In this document: in pieces, positions 1-11,254 of the stretch | Numbering within the stretch: position 1 is the first letter of the stretch | How the letters are laid out: each line of letters starts with the position of its first letter | NCBI GenBank assembly: GCA_022559985.1 | Contig: JAFJTR010000001.1 | Span: 1,054,001-1,118,000, forward strand | Reading direction: 5' to 3' | Length of the DNA stretch: 64,000 bases | From: Parastagonospora avenae f. sp. tritici 18332-5 | Lineage: Eukaryota > Ascomycota > Dothideomycetes > Pleosporales > Phaeosphaeriaceae | Notes under the pieces: generated by a model | Told to the model about the DNA's origin: nothing | Databases searched by the model: none | What the model saw: the letters and a program-made list of their open reading frames with translations, nothing else | Made by a program: the position numbers and the translations under genes

Positions 1-104
1 ATATAGATAGAGGAATAAATGCTGTAATTGCCAGAACACCTGCGTAGGCTTTTTTGTTTACTACTCTTTAAAACTAGAGAGGAAGTTGTGGATGTGGCAG
101 CTAA

Positions 105-580
105 CTAGCACATTTGCTATAAGAGAGTGTATATTAGCTCGTGCTTATAATTATCTCAAGAAAGAAAAACTTACTAGTCCAGCGGGGCAAGGGTTGCAGG
201 AAATCCCAGCGGATGCAATAGAGCAGCAGAGTTCGTGAGACTCCCCACCGGCGTTGCAGCATTTCGCACATTTTTTTTGGTTCTGAGCTTCATGAGCCGC
301 TTTTCTGCCGTTCTGACAGAGATCGCTGCAGTCCTCCTATTACGGTATTAATATTACCTCAATGAGTTCAAAAGTAGATACAGGAAAGAAGAGTACGTAC
401 GGGAGTACACGATGTACAGCAGCATTGATCACCGGTAATACTTGCTCGGCAGCCTGAACCTCCTGGAGTATGGCAAATTGTTTGACGGCGGGCAAGGCCT
501 AAGCCCTCAAACGTGAGGATTCCTTCGTTGGCGAAAGTAAGAGTAGCAAAGGCTACTGACAAGACCATAGTAAGCTTCAT
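105..580 (-). CDS. Small secreted 16-cysteine protein (effector-like), three exons
   Basis: I read three exons on the minus strand: 580-401, 336-175 and 116-105, giving 117 residues. Intron 1 (400-337) has donor GTACGT; intron 2 (174-117) has donor GTAAGT, a GCTAAT branch and a TTATAG acceptor. Reading straight through intron 1 gives a shorter 70-residue product and misses most cysteines. Residues 1-20 form a signal peptide, and Arg-Arg at 31-32 fits a Kex2 site. The predicted mature part of about 85 residues holds 16 cysteines (6 in exon 1 after the Kex2 site, 9 in exon 2, 1 in exon 3), an even number that would allow eight disulfides, and includes a CCC triplet and two CC pairs. A CT-rich leader precedes the ATG. 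No named family is recognised; a secreted effector or antimicrobial-type peptide is an inference. It sits alone in a gene-poor stretch. Confidence 0.72.
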
Positions 581-687
581 GTTGAAGAGAAAGAGGTAGT
601 GATTGATCTAGTAGTTGCTAAAGCTGTTGTTTGATGTGCTGTTGCTGGATGCGCTGTTGTGGAATTCCAGGAGGGAGTTTGCATGAT

Positions 688-695
688 CTTATATA
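688..695 (-). promoter_or_regulatory. TATA box of the cysteine-rich secreted protein gene
   Basis: TATATAAG on the minus strand lies about 110 bases upstream of the start codon at 580. It is followed by the pyrimidine-rich leader typical of strongly expressed fungal genes. The position suits an 80-base 5' leader. This is inferred from sequence only. Confidence 0.5.
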
Positions 696-3009
696 GAGTA
701 GAGATTCAAGTCGTAGGGATGTCGCTGTTAACTTGCGGTGTCGTGGTCTGACGCTAGTCTATTTCGTTGCTGCCGACTTCGAAGCGACTAGGACCTCTGA
801 GGACCCCCGAACAAAGGCCCTTCTCGTACAAGTATGAACCTTGTTGAGATTAAGAATAGGTCTCAGAGGCCTCTCTGCTGTTGTACTATATTCCTTGGAT
901 TTGCGGGAAGCTCTGAGGTTTCCTAGAACAGACTAATTAATTGGAAGTCCTTAATGCTGACGCAGGGGCAGAATATTGGCTAAGATTAGATGTCTGTAGT
1001 ATGTGCTCGAACCTGTCAGCAAACGGCTGTAAGCTTCCTTCAGAGCTACCATAGGTATCTAGAGATTTTCCTGAAGGCTTCTGCCAATTTCACCTTACAG
1101 TATGATTAGTCGCCTTCCTAATGTAAGTTGCGAACCTAATATACTAGAACTCTCGACTAAGTACACGATTGATAGGACTATAGAGTAAAGGAGTAAAACA
1201 GCATATATAAGGTGTGATCTCCTAACAGTCTGCGTATAGCGTACAGCGTATAGCGTATAATCAGTGATGATCTAGAAAGTCACGCAAAGTTCGCAGGTGT
1301 ACCTTGCTTGAGAGTCAGACCGGTAACAGGATCGTAACTGCATGAAGTTTGCGAGATCTAGGCGCGCATAGCCCAACAGATAGGCCCCTTTCCGATCGAC
1401 ATCCTTGTCTGTACACGCTCGCGGTACGCGTTGGGATTAGCAGAACACCTGCGCTTGTTCTAGCGACTGGCATATCTTCGGCTCTTTACGTTACCACTCT
1501 TTCCATTTATGTAGGTGAGTAGATGGAAAAGTCTTGGATATTCGGCGATTGCATACCAAGTACGTAGAATTCGCTGCGACGATCCACCAGGCAGTGCACT
1601 CCCAGCCCTGCGGCCGAAAACATACGGCCGAAAACATACGGCCGAAAACGATGGAAGAAGGTCTAGATGTAGTAACGGACCGTTAAGAAGATGTCTACAT
1701 ACAAGAACGCGGTGTGATAAGTCCGCACGAACCCGACGTCCTGGTTGTCAGATTGCTAAATTAGGACTCCTACGGCTAGTAAGTTATTTTGAAAGCGGGA
1801 ATAATTTCAATTTTCAAACTCTATTTTACATCTATACCCCCAGATCTGATTGTGCGCCCGTTTCAAACAGATGTATCCGCCTGATGTGGGCGATGCAGCG
1901 AACTCCCGGCCACGATCTCATTGGCGGCCATCGGGCCGGAGAAATGGCTCGGCTGTATCTGCTTGCGGCAGTGCACATGGTACCTATGTAGATCTTCTAT
2001 TTGTGTAGTGCTTCCGTACCCTCTCAGATCTCCTTTGGTCGAGGAAAGCCTGGTGGTACCCTTCTATGCATCATAGTGTGGCTTCAAAGTTCTTTTCACG
2101 ATCTCAAGACTTGGGCGACTCCCGAGGTCAGGTGTAGTGGCTAAGTACCTTTGACCAAGTACTTATCCTCCTTGTCTACCCATAGTACCCATACGAAAAG
2201 CGAGTAAACCTCGTCTTAGGTTTGACTCAGCAATTTGTTGTACAGTATTTGCAAGGCTGTTGATGTGAGAAACGGGGTACCTTCAGGCCGAATCATCCAG
2301 CTAAACCCTGTCAGCATTTTCTCTGCGAACCTTATTCTATTGTTCGCGTTCTCAGCGTGCACCCGGGCGTATCCAGATACGGGTTCCGGAATTGCCGGCA
2401 ACGTTGTCAATGCTAGGCACGTTCTTTAACTACGCGCTTGCACCGGTCAGCGCTAGCCGTCAGTGTTGGAATGAACGTGCTTCCACCAGTCAGCGCTAGA
2501 TGTCAGTATTAGTGTCAGTATCAGGGTAAACGTGTACCAACAGCTTCCACTTCGCCGTTCAAAGAATCTCTAAACTTCCGCTAAGATACAAGGCTGACTC
2601 TTAGTCAGCTTAGTGCTAAGTGCGAAAAGGAAAACAACGATAACTAGAAATGCATTCTGTTCGGTGATTTTTCTTGTTAATCTTGTACGAAGGAGGATAA
2701 CTATAGAAGGGAGAGCTTAAATGTTCTAGTCTGAGCGCTGCTCAGGCGCCGCGATCAGTGCATCTAATCGCTTAGCTGAGATATTGACGATACCTGTGAT
2801 CCGACACTAACAGATAAAAAAGCTGGCCCGTTCTGTCGAATGTAATAGCCGCGGGAGGAGAGGGGGGTGGGGGTCTAAGTCAACCTGGCTTGCTCCTGTC
2901 ACCTAAGGGATGTTGATGTGATGTGGTAGCTATGGTATGCTTAGGAGCATTTTTCGATGCACCACCGATACTATGTGACCTGAGTTGAGCTTGTGCTATC
3001 TCTCCTGAC
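696..3009. other. Gene-poor stretch without a supported gene
   Basis: No reading frame here looks like a conserved protein. The longest, at 1515-1991 on the plus strand, has no recognisable domain and spans a small tandem repeat. There are short internal repeats, such as GCGTATAGCGTA-like units near 1230-1260 and degenerate AGTCAGCGCTAG-like units at 2440-2510. They may be worn transposon sequence, but no ends or coding remnants are visible. Confidence 0.5.
1611..1649. repeat. Tandem repeat, 14-bp unit, 2.8 copies
   Basis: The unit CGGCCGAAAACATA is repeated head to tail without mismatches. No function is apparent. Confidence 0.8.
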
Positions 3010-3527
3010 CTAGACTGTCAGACGCGGAAGAGGACGAAGTACTAAGTGGCCTCGTGCTACGGTGCATAGAATAAGGTCGTATATAACTTCCTCGCGAACC
3101 AAAGCTTCAGCGTCCATGGCAGTCAAGGCTGCGGCGACGATGACTTGCAGGCCGAGACAGCCGTTGATGAAGAGAGTGGCGAGCTTGAAGCCGCGTTTGG
3201 CTTGGCCTTCGCGATGGCAGACGCGGTTGTACTGTTCGCATATCAGTCTTTTATGCCAGGCTCATGCATGAATGAATGTCAACATACAATCCCCACATTC
3301 GGCGCCGCCCGTCCGTCAAAATGTAAATGATTATGCGCATTCTCCGTATGCCCCTTCGCACTGTGAATACCGACCATGTGTCTAAAAGTATCAAGTTGCT
3401 GCATAGCGGCTGGCTCCAGTATCGTCGCGCAATTCACCATCGGCGTACGTCCCACCGCGCCATCTTTCTCCGGGTCATTCACATGTTCGCGACCCTGTGG
3501 ACGCAGCGCTGAGGAGAGGAAGTTCAT
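3010..3527 (-). pseudogene. Truncated fungal SLATT (2TM effector) domain gene
   Basis: Exon 1 is 3527-3288, the intron 3287-3232 (GTATGT donor, CTGAT branch, ACAG acceptor), and exon 2 is 3231-3010. The joined frame has the lead-in of fungal SLATT proteins: a 'LDTFRHMVGI' segment, then 'APNVGI', then after the intron 'YNRVCHREGQAKRGF' running into the first hydrophobic helix and 'AAALTA'. Known SLATT proteins continue with a second transmembrane helix and a charged tail. Here the frame departs from the family right after the first helix and stops 41 codons later, and nothing in the next 300 bases downstream encodes the second helix. I therefore call it a 153-codon remnant. SLATT domains are membrane effectors associated with nucleotide-sensing immunity in bacteria; their fungal role is unknown. 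An alternative is an unrecognised distant last exon. Confidence 0.6.
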
Positions 3528-4653
3528 TCTCGATAAAATACACAACGCTTGAACGATGAAGATAAAAAAATGTTCGCAGAATCAGACAAGAAACGAAACG
3601 AAAAGATATGCATCCCATCACACTTTACAAGTGAGCTCCCCACCCATACTATCTTACCGAAAGACCGATCAAATCTACTCAGCTCCCATCGACCCGCCCA
3701 CAGGACGGATTCAGCAGCTCCGGTGCCTTTCTCAGCCAGTTGCACCCTGCGGATCGCTTAGCACATTCCCATCGTTCTTTAAGCTGAGCATGTGCGCCAA
3801 TCGACCAGCCTAGTAATCGATCGGTGGTGGGGTCTGCGCATGAGGCTGCTGACGGATTGGGAAAGGGAAGGGTTTAGATAGGGTTTTCGGGATGGGCCGT
3901 GGTGACTTGTCCTTCTCCCTCAGCACCACACCTACATTCGCATCGGATTGGAATCACGATTTCTGCGAAATTGCACATGTTGATGAGTGCTTCAGTTCGC
4001 TTGTAGAAGGGTGTCAGCAGCCAGCCTCCAGTCTTCCCTATCGCAGCGCACATTGGTTGGATGCTTCAGCTCAGCTAGCTAGCAAACGCCACTTGCTGGT
4101 CAGGGTTGCACGCATATAAAAGTGATCTTCGTCCGCGATCTGCGCCTCGCCGACTATTCAACAAATCAGCGAGCCTATGAGTAATCTTCCTTTCACGGCG
4201 ATTATCTTAATTGCATGATCGGTCGCCTAGTCTTGTTCTTTAGCTTGTTCTCTTGTTGGCTTGTGACTTGTGTGTGTGGCATGGAGAGTCGGAATAAAGC
4301 ATAGACTGTGAAGTTCAAGTCAGTCCAGCCGATAACACGTAGGATTAGCATATGAGCATGTGTAAACAAAGGCATATCAGTCTCGCTGAACAGAATGTGT
4401 CAATTCGAGCTTCCCTCATGCACAGCTCGTTCTAACCATGTGAGAAAATACAACTTGCTGAACAAATAAAGCATCCCACCTCAAGTTCGGTCTCACGCGG
4501 GACAAGAACACTCCAGCATCTCTACCCTCTCGGACCCCCATCATTGTCAAGCTCACGCTCGAGTATCCTCATGTCGTCACTCTCAAGAAACAGACTTAGA
4601 TACTGCATGTCCTTTCGTGAAAACCAGTCTGCGGCAGTGGGGTTACCGAGCAC
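3528..4653. other. Intergenic, nothing supported
   Basis: Several overlapping short frames at 3549-4119 lack conserved features. The part nearest 4653 is the 3' flank of the casein kinase gene. Confidence 0.5.
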
Positions 4654-5760
4654 CTAGCCCGCGGGTCCAGCCCCTACACCGTTGGTGTCCATTGGGCTAC
4701 CCGCTGCGCCGCCATTTGCTGGCCGTCTCCTAGTACGTATGGCCTTCTTCCGCCTGTCTGCGGAAACACCTGCTTTCCCCCCTTCCGCAACGTCCACCAT
4801 ATTCAAATCGTCGTCGTCGGGCCGGTCGGCGTCATCGTCGCGATCTTCCCAGTATCTGCGTGTTTCGTCGAGTTCGGTAACGTCTGCTGGGCGGAGTCGT
4901 AACCACTTCATACGCGGGCCAGAGCGTGCGCGCTCGCTGACGCGGAAGCCGTAGATGCGAGGCTCGTAGATGCTGCCCGTGCCGAGACCGGGAGCGAGGT
5001 TGTGTGGTGCCACGCCGTTTATCGACGTGACGTTTGAAGGTGTGGTGTTGCGCGACTTGCCATCCGAGGTTTGGGCCTGCAATTGCGCCAGGGCGTCGAT
5101 TGTCGCGGCTGCATTACTGCGGAGGCCGCCACCAATGTCGAGATCAGTAAAGGTCATGAAAAATAGCGAGGGGAAGGTCGTGCCGAAGAAGGCGCCGTCG
5201 ACAGTCTGGAACCGCGAGTTGGGCGGGGTGTAAACATCGAGGCAGGAAGGGCAGAAGAGCTTGACAGTCTCGTGGCCAGGACTGTCGTTCAGTCCTACGG
5301 GGAGGACTTTACACGAGTTGCAGTGGACGCGCGGGCAGGTCCCAAAGTGTTGTAGTTCGTACTTTTCAGCCATTTGCTGGATGCCTGGTCGTGACGTGAT
5401 GTAGCGCTGGTGTATGAGGCCGTAGAGCAGCTCGGCGGAGCTCTCTATCACACTAAGATCTGAGGCTATCCGCAGGTGTCTCCGGTCATTTGCTCTGCGA
5501 TATCCTGGCGCTCGTTCGTCGCCCAGGTCGTCTTCATCCTCGTCCTCTTCCTCTTCTTCCTCGTCCTCCTCGTCGTCTTCTGGCTCAACGTCCAGTATCA
5601 TTTCCAGCGCCTCTTTGTACATGGGCACCTGCGACTGCAGGCCTGTGAGGTTGAAGTCGTCCTCGATAAAGTCCTCTGACACCTCGGCAAAGTATTCGTG
5701 GCCTAGCAGCCCGCAAAAGGACGCGATCCACGACTCGGTGACTTGTGAAGACGACGACAT
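4654..5760 (-). CDS. CKB1: Casein kinase II regulatory (beta) subunit
   Basis: This is the regulatory subunit of protein kinase CK2; it dimerises through a zinc finger and docks two catalytic subunits. The 368-residue protein starts with the family N-terminus (a 'WIASFCGLLG' segment, residues 11-20). The zinc ligands are Cys142, Cys147, Cys170 and Cys173, with the exact CX4C-X22-CX2C spacing of the family. Between them and the N-terminus is an acidic run (about residues 57-80) much longer than in animals. After the finger come the conserved 'YTPP' and 'AFFGTTFPSLFF' segments and a long polar, basic-ending tail. I chose the ATG at 5760; the frame remains open upstream only through a non-ATG codon. 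The gene is intron-free here. Identification is firm. Confidence 0.95.
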   Translation of the reverse strand: MSSSSQVTESWIASFCGLLGHEYFAEVSEDFIEDDFNLTGLQSQVPMYKEALEMILDVEPEDDEEDEEEEEEDEDEDDLGDERAPGYRRANDRRHLRIASDLSVIESSAELLYGLIHQRYITSRPGIQQMAEKYELQHFGTCPRVHCNSCKVLPVGLNDSPGHETVKLFCPSCLDVYTPPNSRFQTVDGAFFGTTFPSLFFMTFTDLDIGGGLRSNAAATIDALAQLQAQTSDGKSRNTTPSNVTSINGVAPHNLAPGLGTGSIYEPRIYGFRVSERARSGPRMKWLRLRPADVTELDETRRYWEDRDDDADRPDDDDLNMVDVAEGGKAGVSADRRKKAIRTRRRPANGGAAGSPMDTNGVGAGPAG

Positions 5761-6366
5761 AGTGTCGGAGTCTTGCAAAAGCTGCGCCGCCAGGATTGAA
5801 GCAATCTTGAAGTTGCTGCGCGCAACAACAGCGCACGGCTATCGGATAGCGAGGGGCTCGAAAATGTGGATGTGGGGGTGCCCGAGTGCGATGCACACGA
5901 GAAGCTGCGGCCGGGGCGGGTTGTCGGAACCCTGGAAGTCGGTCTGGTTCGTGAAGCCACACGTGTGGCCCTGTCTATCGCATGTGTAGCGACGCAGAGA
6001 GCTACGGCGGGAGAGTTCAATGGATGTCGTAGTGCGAGTGACGAGAGTGGGGGAGGGGTCCTGAAGTGACGGGCAGGGTTTGTGTGCGCGAAATGTGTGT
6101 GAATGCGTCTATTTGGCCCCTGCAGAGGCTAGGTGAAGCTCGGGTAGGTAAGAGCGCGTGAAATGTGGGCTGGGTGTTGTGAAGGGCAGGTTCGAGCCTG
6201 GCTGACTTGGCGAACGCAAGCGCACGTGATCAAAACTCACCAACAACACCATCTGCAAGCGGCGTGCCCCATGACACAGACATAATTGAGTTTCGATGGC
6301 TTCAGAGCACGCAGGGCCGAGGTCAGAATGAATCTACGAATGGTATCAAAATCCGCCCAATGTCTT
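5761..6366. other. Intergenic region upstream of the casein kinase gene
   Basis: This holds the promoter of the CK2 beta gene and the 3' end flank of the next minus-strand gene. No conserved coding or RNA feature was seen. Confidence 0.5.
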
Positions 6367-8787
6367 TCAGAACAAATCCCGCATGATCCTCGCCAATTCA
6401 TCATTCTCCTGCCCAAAAGCATGCGCAAACTCTCCATTCGGCGGCATCTCGGATGAGGAGGCTCCAAATCCACTTAGATTGAAAGCTCCTCCTGCAGCCT
6501 CGAATAGCGTCGTGAGATCACTCGCCATGCCATGTGGCGTGTCGAGCTTGTTACCATTGCGGCCATTCGAGAAGAGCGCCATCTCATCGACCTGATGGCC
6601 CGCCAAACCTGCCATTGCAACGGCCGCCGACGAATGAGCGTCCGAAGTCTCGTCGTGGTGGATCATGAGACCAAGTCTTGGCCCGACTTCCTTGAGTGTT
6701 TTGATTGTCTTCCACAAGCGCTTGGAGACGTAAGAATTCGACGACAGTCCTCGAACAAGCTCGAGCGCCATGTAGAACTCGTCGCGAGAAGGCTGGCTGA
6801 ACTCAGCTGGTGCGTGCGCAACAGCGAGGAACAGGACGGCTAATGCCGAGATCAGGAAGTAGTTGAACATGGTCTGCTGAGATCGGTAGATGTCTGATGT
6901 CTGGTTGATGTAGGTCAATATGCGAATGGTGTCCTTCGCAACCTTTACTACCACGTGCGCGAATTCGAGGTTCTCCATGATAGTAGTCGCTGTGTGCAGA
7001 ACTGGACGGTAGATGAGTATCCGCATTTGGTTCGCCCGCAGGTAGAGAACCACTTGCAGACGATGTATGGCGCGCACTGGTGGGTCGTGGTGTCTACCGC
7101 TTTCTGGATGTATAAACTTCAAAGTCTCTGGTATCGATCGATGCCAATTCAGAACCTGGAAGTCGAGAAACGAGATGTCTTCTTTGTTGATTTTCTCTTG
7201 AGATGCCACATCGGCTACCGACTTCCAGACCTTGGAACCGATGATGCTGTAAGAGATCATACAATTAAGGTACGGAGAGGACTCGTGAGAAGATACATCC
7301 TGCTGGATTTAGCACGACTGTCATCGCAATTCCACAGGACTATTGCTTACCGGCTTTGGCAGGTTGGGATCGATGTCTGCATCCTGCAGAGCAAACGGCA
7401 TACCAGTCCCAAAGCTCCACCGTCGGTCAAGGACGTAAATGCACCAAAATGTTCGTATCGCCGCAGCTTGCTCGTCTGGGTCTGCAAAGAGCGTCGCATA
7501 CGTCTCACGACGATGTAACCCCAGTTCCAAACAGTGGCGCGCAGCCAGCCCAATGACCCTCCAAGCTAATGCCTCGTCGTCCTTTGTGAAGTGGTACATA
7601 GCCTGGAAAGATCAGTCGAGCTTCTTCAAACGGGTGGATTGTACCTACAGTCAAAGCCAGGAGATTGATGCCATGGAGACCAACAGGTTCAGACAACGTC
7701 CGCTCCACAACCTTGTGCACATTGTCAAAGAGCTTCTCTCCCAGGACATCTTTCCCGCCTCCCTCCAAGACCAAGGTTATGGCCAGTATGAGCTTCATTA
7801 TGCTAGTCTGTTCGTCCATGATGGCATCAGAACCGGGCGCAGCGCCCTGCATAAGCCCATGCCGAGCAGCAGCTTCGACAAACGTGTACAGCATCTCGGT
7901 GTAATGCAGCACTTTATCGATTTCCAGTATGGGGTACATGACGCCCATCTCATCATGCCACACGTGTACCAAGCGCAGTGCTTCGTGTTTGGACAGATTC
8001 CAGATTGGATCCTTGTCAGCATGTAGGGGGGCTCTCAATAACCGGGAAGCAGACCCAGGCGGAGAGGCCCTTGGAGTTACGTCGTGTGTAATGACCCCTT
8101 CGTCTTCAGTCTCGTCGTGCGCAGTTATGCCCATGGTCTTCAGGCTCGACCTGGCCACCCCAAGATTGAACGCGCTCGACGTCGGGCCATGGAAGCGAGG
8201 GAACTTGCTGAGCGACTTGGTCCGCGATCGCGCTGACGGAGGAAGCATCGGCGTTGGCTGGTAGTCGCCGCCATTGAAAGGGGTGCCAATCGAGCCGTTG
8301 GTGTGGCTTTGCACGTCGACCTGGGTTCGGAGGCTGGAGAGATTGTTGTAGAGGTCGTCGACTTGCTGCTGGAGCGCGGTAAGATGCGCTGACATCTGCT
8401 TGAACTCACTGCATCGTGGTCAGCCGCATTATTAAGGTTTGCACTATCGGGACCACGAACTCGGACTCCTTGAAGTTGTTGCAGCAGTTGGGCGCATATT
8501 GGCATTCGAGATTGAGGTTGCCGCACCGCTGGCAGGGTGTCTGCCCGTTGCATTTGATCTTGCGGCGCTTGCATTCGTTGCTATTCTGCTTTAGCCCCCG
8601 TGCTGCTTTGCAGACTGCAGCAAGTGCGCATATCCTACCATGCAATCGAAATGTAGCGGTTGCGCTTCGCCCGTGGTTGCGCCGACCCATCATCACTCTT
8701 CCGCTTCGCATTGCTGCTAGAGTCGCCGGGAGGACTCATCGTGTCGCTGGCATGGCGATCGCGTCTATTCGGAGACGTCGCACTCAT
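6367..8787 (-). CDS. Zn2Cys6 transcription factor with fungal_trans domain
   Basis: Five exons: 8787-8639, 8580-8461, 8408-7649, 7602-7351 and 7302-6367, coding for 738 residues. The first intron splits the first zinc-ligand codon. The binuclear cluster is complete: Cys50, 53, 60, 66, 69 and 76, with the basic 'KRRKIK' run. A short coiled coil follows (heptad-like 'LTALQQQVDDLYNNL'), then the regulatory domain, including 'LGLHRRET', 'IRTFWCIYVLDRRWSFGTG' and 'MRILIYRPVL'. Intron 2 has a weak GTTCGT donor (8460-8409), so that junction is the least certain. Nuclear DNA binding to CGG-type elements is expected from the family; the target genes are unknown. It is not obviously tied to the neighbouring monooxygenase. 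Confidence 0.88.
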
Positions 8788-9301
8788 CTTCGCTCTGACC
8801 AGGGTGCAGCCTCGGCCACAATGTGTGGAGAAGCAAAGTGGTAGATAGGAAGCTCCGTGGTAGCAGGCTCGAGCGCGCAATCGGCGAAAGAAGTGACCCA
8901 CTGATCTGTGCGGCGGTTTGCGGGGAAGGAACGACCACTACCCCAGATGATTCGTTGAGACCCCTTTGATGCATCCAATGGCATCTCCACTGATTTCCAT
9001 CGCCTGAGCAGCTTCCACAATCGGCATACATGCTTTCAGGAGAGACAGGTAAAATACTTGCGAGAGATCATGACAATCCCCGAGGTCGTTCAATAGAGTC
9101 ATTCAATCAAGTCAACATGACATTGCATGCAACGACCTCGGAACTTTCAATAGCTGCATCACTTTCCACAATTGAGAATCATGCTTTCAGGCCAGCAAAG
9201 TCAAACAGATATAATACTCCCGAAAAGTCGTCACAACCCTCTGGCTTCCTACAATAGAGCCAACAAGATATCAAACCCTCCCCCTCAACCACCCTAATCC
9301 A
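8788..9301. other. Intergenic with a perfect 11-bp inverted repeat and a diverged direct repeat
   Basis: CCGAGGTCGTT at 9080-9090 and AACGACCTCGG at 9131-9141 are perfect reverse complements 40 bases apart. A segment with 'TTCCACAAT' and 'CATGCTTTCAGG' occurs near 9013-9042 and again, diverged, near 9165-9193. No gene is supported. Confidence 0.6.
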
Positions 9302-11254
9302 TCAGTTCTTAATCCCCTCCCTCAACACCCCCAAAACCTGCACAGCCCTCCCCACCGCACCCTCCACAGCTCTCCTCATACTCTCCCTAACATCCTTGAC
9401 CCTCTTCCCACTCTGCCGAATCCTATACGCGCCCACAATCGCCAACAGCACCGCAAGCGCCCTCATCGCCCTCATCTTCCTCTGATTCCACAGGCCCTTT
9501 TTCGTATACTCGATGTTCCAATCCGCCCACTTGGGCCACATGCACCTGCGCCAAAAGTCCACCTGCGTATACGGATACACAGTGCTATTCCAGCCGTTTT
9601 CCGTGTAATACCAGCTGGAGCAGCCGCTCTGCCAGACGGTATCTTTGAGCGCGTGTTGGATTTCACTTGTGAAGCGCTGCTCCGCGGACTTCTTCACATC
9701 CACGGTGGACACGTCGCCGGCGAGAATCAGCCGGATGAAGCGCAGGCTGTACGCGACCATGTTTTCGCTCGCCATGACGACCGAACTGTGCCCGGTCGCT
9801 GTGTTGGGCCCGAAGATTAGGAAGAAGTTGGGGAATCCGTCCATGGCGGTGCCTTGGTAGGCTTGCGCGCCGCCGCGCTCGTCCATCAGGGTGACCAGGT
9901 CGGTGTTGTTCTTCCCGACGACTTTGAGGGGATGCAGCCAGCGTGTAGTGTCGAAGCCGTTGGCGAGCACGATGATGTCGGCGGGGACTTCGCGCTCGGG
10001 GTAGTCTTCTGGATTGATGTTTTTGGGGTATGTGGCGCCGGGGCCGATGACGACGCCGGTTTCTGTCACGCGGTTAAGGGGTTGTGTTGTGAGGTCGATT
10101 TTCTCGTCGTTGAGGCTCTTGAGCCAGCGCTTGTCGAAGATGCGGCGCTTGCAGCCGACACCGTAGTCGGGGGTCATGATGGCGTGGTACTTTTCCGGGA
10201 CGAGTTTGCGCATGTGCTTCAGGACTTGTTCCTCATATACCTTCCTGCTCTTTTCGGCATACGGCGTGTTGGGGAATAGCTGGAGGAACTGGAGCTCTGC
10301 CGTCGCAAATATGAAGAAGCGCAGGAATTCCTTTGCACCGGGAATGTTCTTCATCAACTTGGGTCCATTCTTCTCCCACCACTCGTCGCCTCCTGGTGTA
10401 GCCGTGCTCGGAACCACCCACGGCGGCGAGCGCATGAGCTGCGTGACTTTCTTCGCATTGTACGGCGCGTTCGGTAATCGAGGAACCAGCTGTGCAGAAC
10501 TACAACCCGTGCCCACAACAACGACGTTCTTATCCGTGAAGTCGACCGTCTCATCCCATCTCGCCGAATGGAACATCTTCCCCTTGAAATTCTCGATCCC
10601 CTTGATGTCATCCGGCCATCCCTTCGGTTCCACAAGTCCTCCAACACAGCTAACCACCACCTTCGCCTTGACGATTTCCGTCTCCGAGTATACAGCCGCT
10701 TCGCCCTTCTCTTGCACCACCTTCGCGCGGTCTTTGGCGGACAAGTCCCCCATACCCGCCGTCATGCGGCGGATCGTGACCTGCCACAGCTGCTCCTCCT
10801 CCAGCCATCTGCACTCCTCGATATCCGTGTTGAGTTCAATCTTATCCGTGATCTTGAACCTCTCGCAGACCTGATGATAGTACCTCACAATCTCCTTCCC
10901 CGGCGGGTGAAACGACGTCCAACCGGGATTCTGCGCGAACGAAAACGAATAAAAGGCCGCTGGGACGTCGCTGTGGTTATCATTAGCTCTTGTCCCTCCA
11001 ACTCTTGCCCTCTGCATAGCTTGACATGGAACTGCCGCAACCTACCAAGCAACCCCAGGATACCGATTAATCCACCACGTCCCCCCAATCCCCGCCTGCC
11101 GATCAAACACACGAAACTGATCGAACCCAAGCTGCTGCTTCAACTGACACGCCATGGCAATGCCCGACGCGCCCGCGCCCACAATGACGACGGGATAATA
11201 AGTGTACGCATCCTTCTCATACCCATTCACTCTGCGGATCGTTTCGTGAATCAT
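9302..11254 (-). CDS. Flavin-dependent Baeyer-Villiger-type monooxygenase
   Basis: Exons 11254-11046 and 10970-9302 code for 625 residues; the intron (11045-10971) has a GTAGGT donor and a GCTAAT branch and splits a Cys codon. The protein has an FAD-binding GxGxxG at Gly26-Gly31, the type I Baeyer-Villiger signature FxGxxxHxxxW at Phe198-Trp208, and a second nucleotide-binding GTGCSS loop at about 220-226 for NADPH. The family inserts oxygen next to a ketone or hydroxylates small molecules; the substrate here cannot be told. The C-terminus has a hydrophobic run ('ALAVLLAIVGAY') that could anchor it to a membrane. No polyketide or peptide synthase is nearby, so a secondary-metabolite role is not supported. 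Confidence 0.9.

Noticed and set aside
1515..1991. 158-codon plus-strand open frame
   Set aside because: No domain, unusual composition, includes the 14-bp tandem repeat, and no promoter-like leader.
9302..11254. Secondary-metabolite cluster around the monooxygenase
   Set aside because: No polyketide, peptide or terpene synthase and no pathway transporter lies within 10 kb; neighbours are housekeeping genes.
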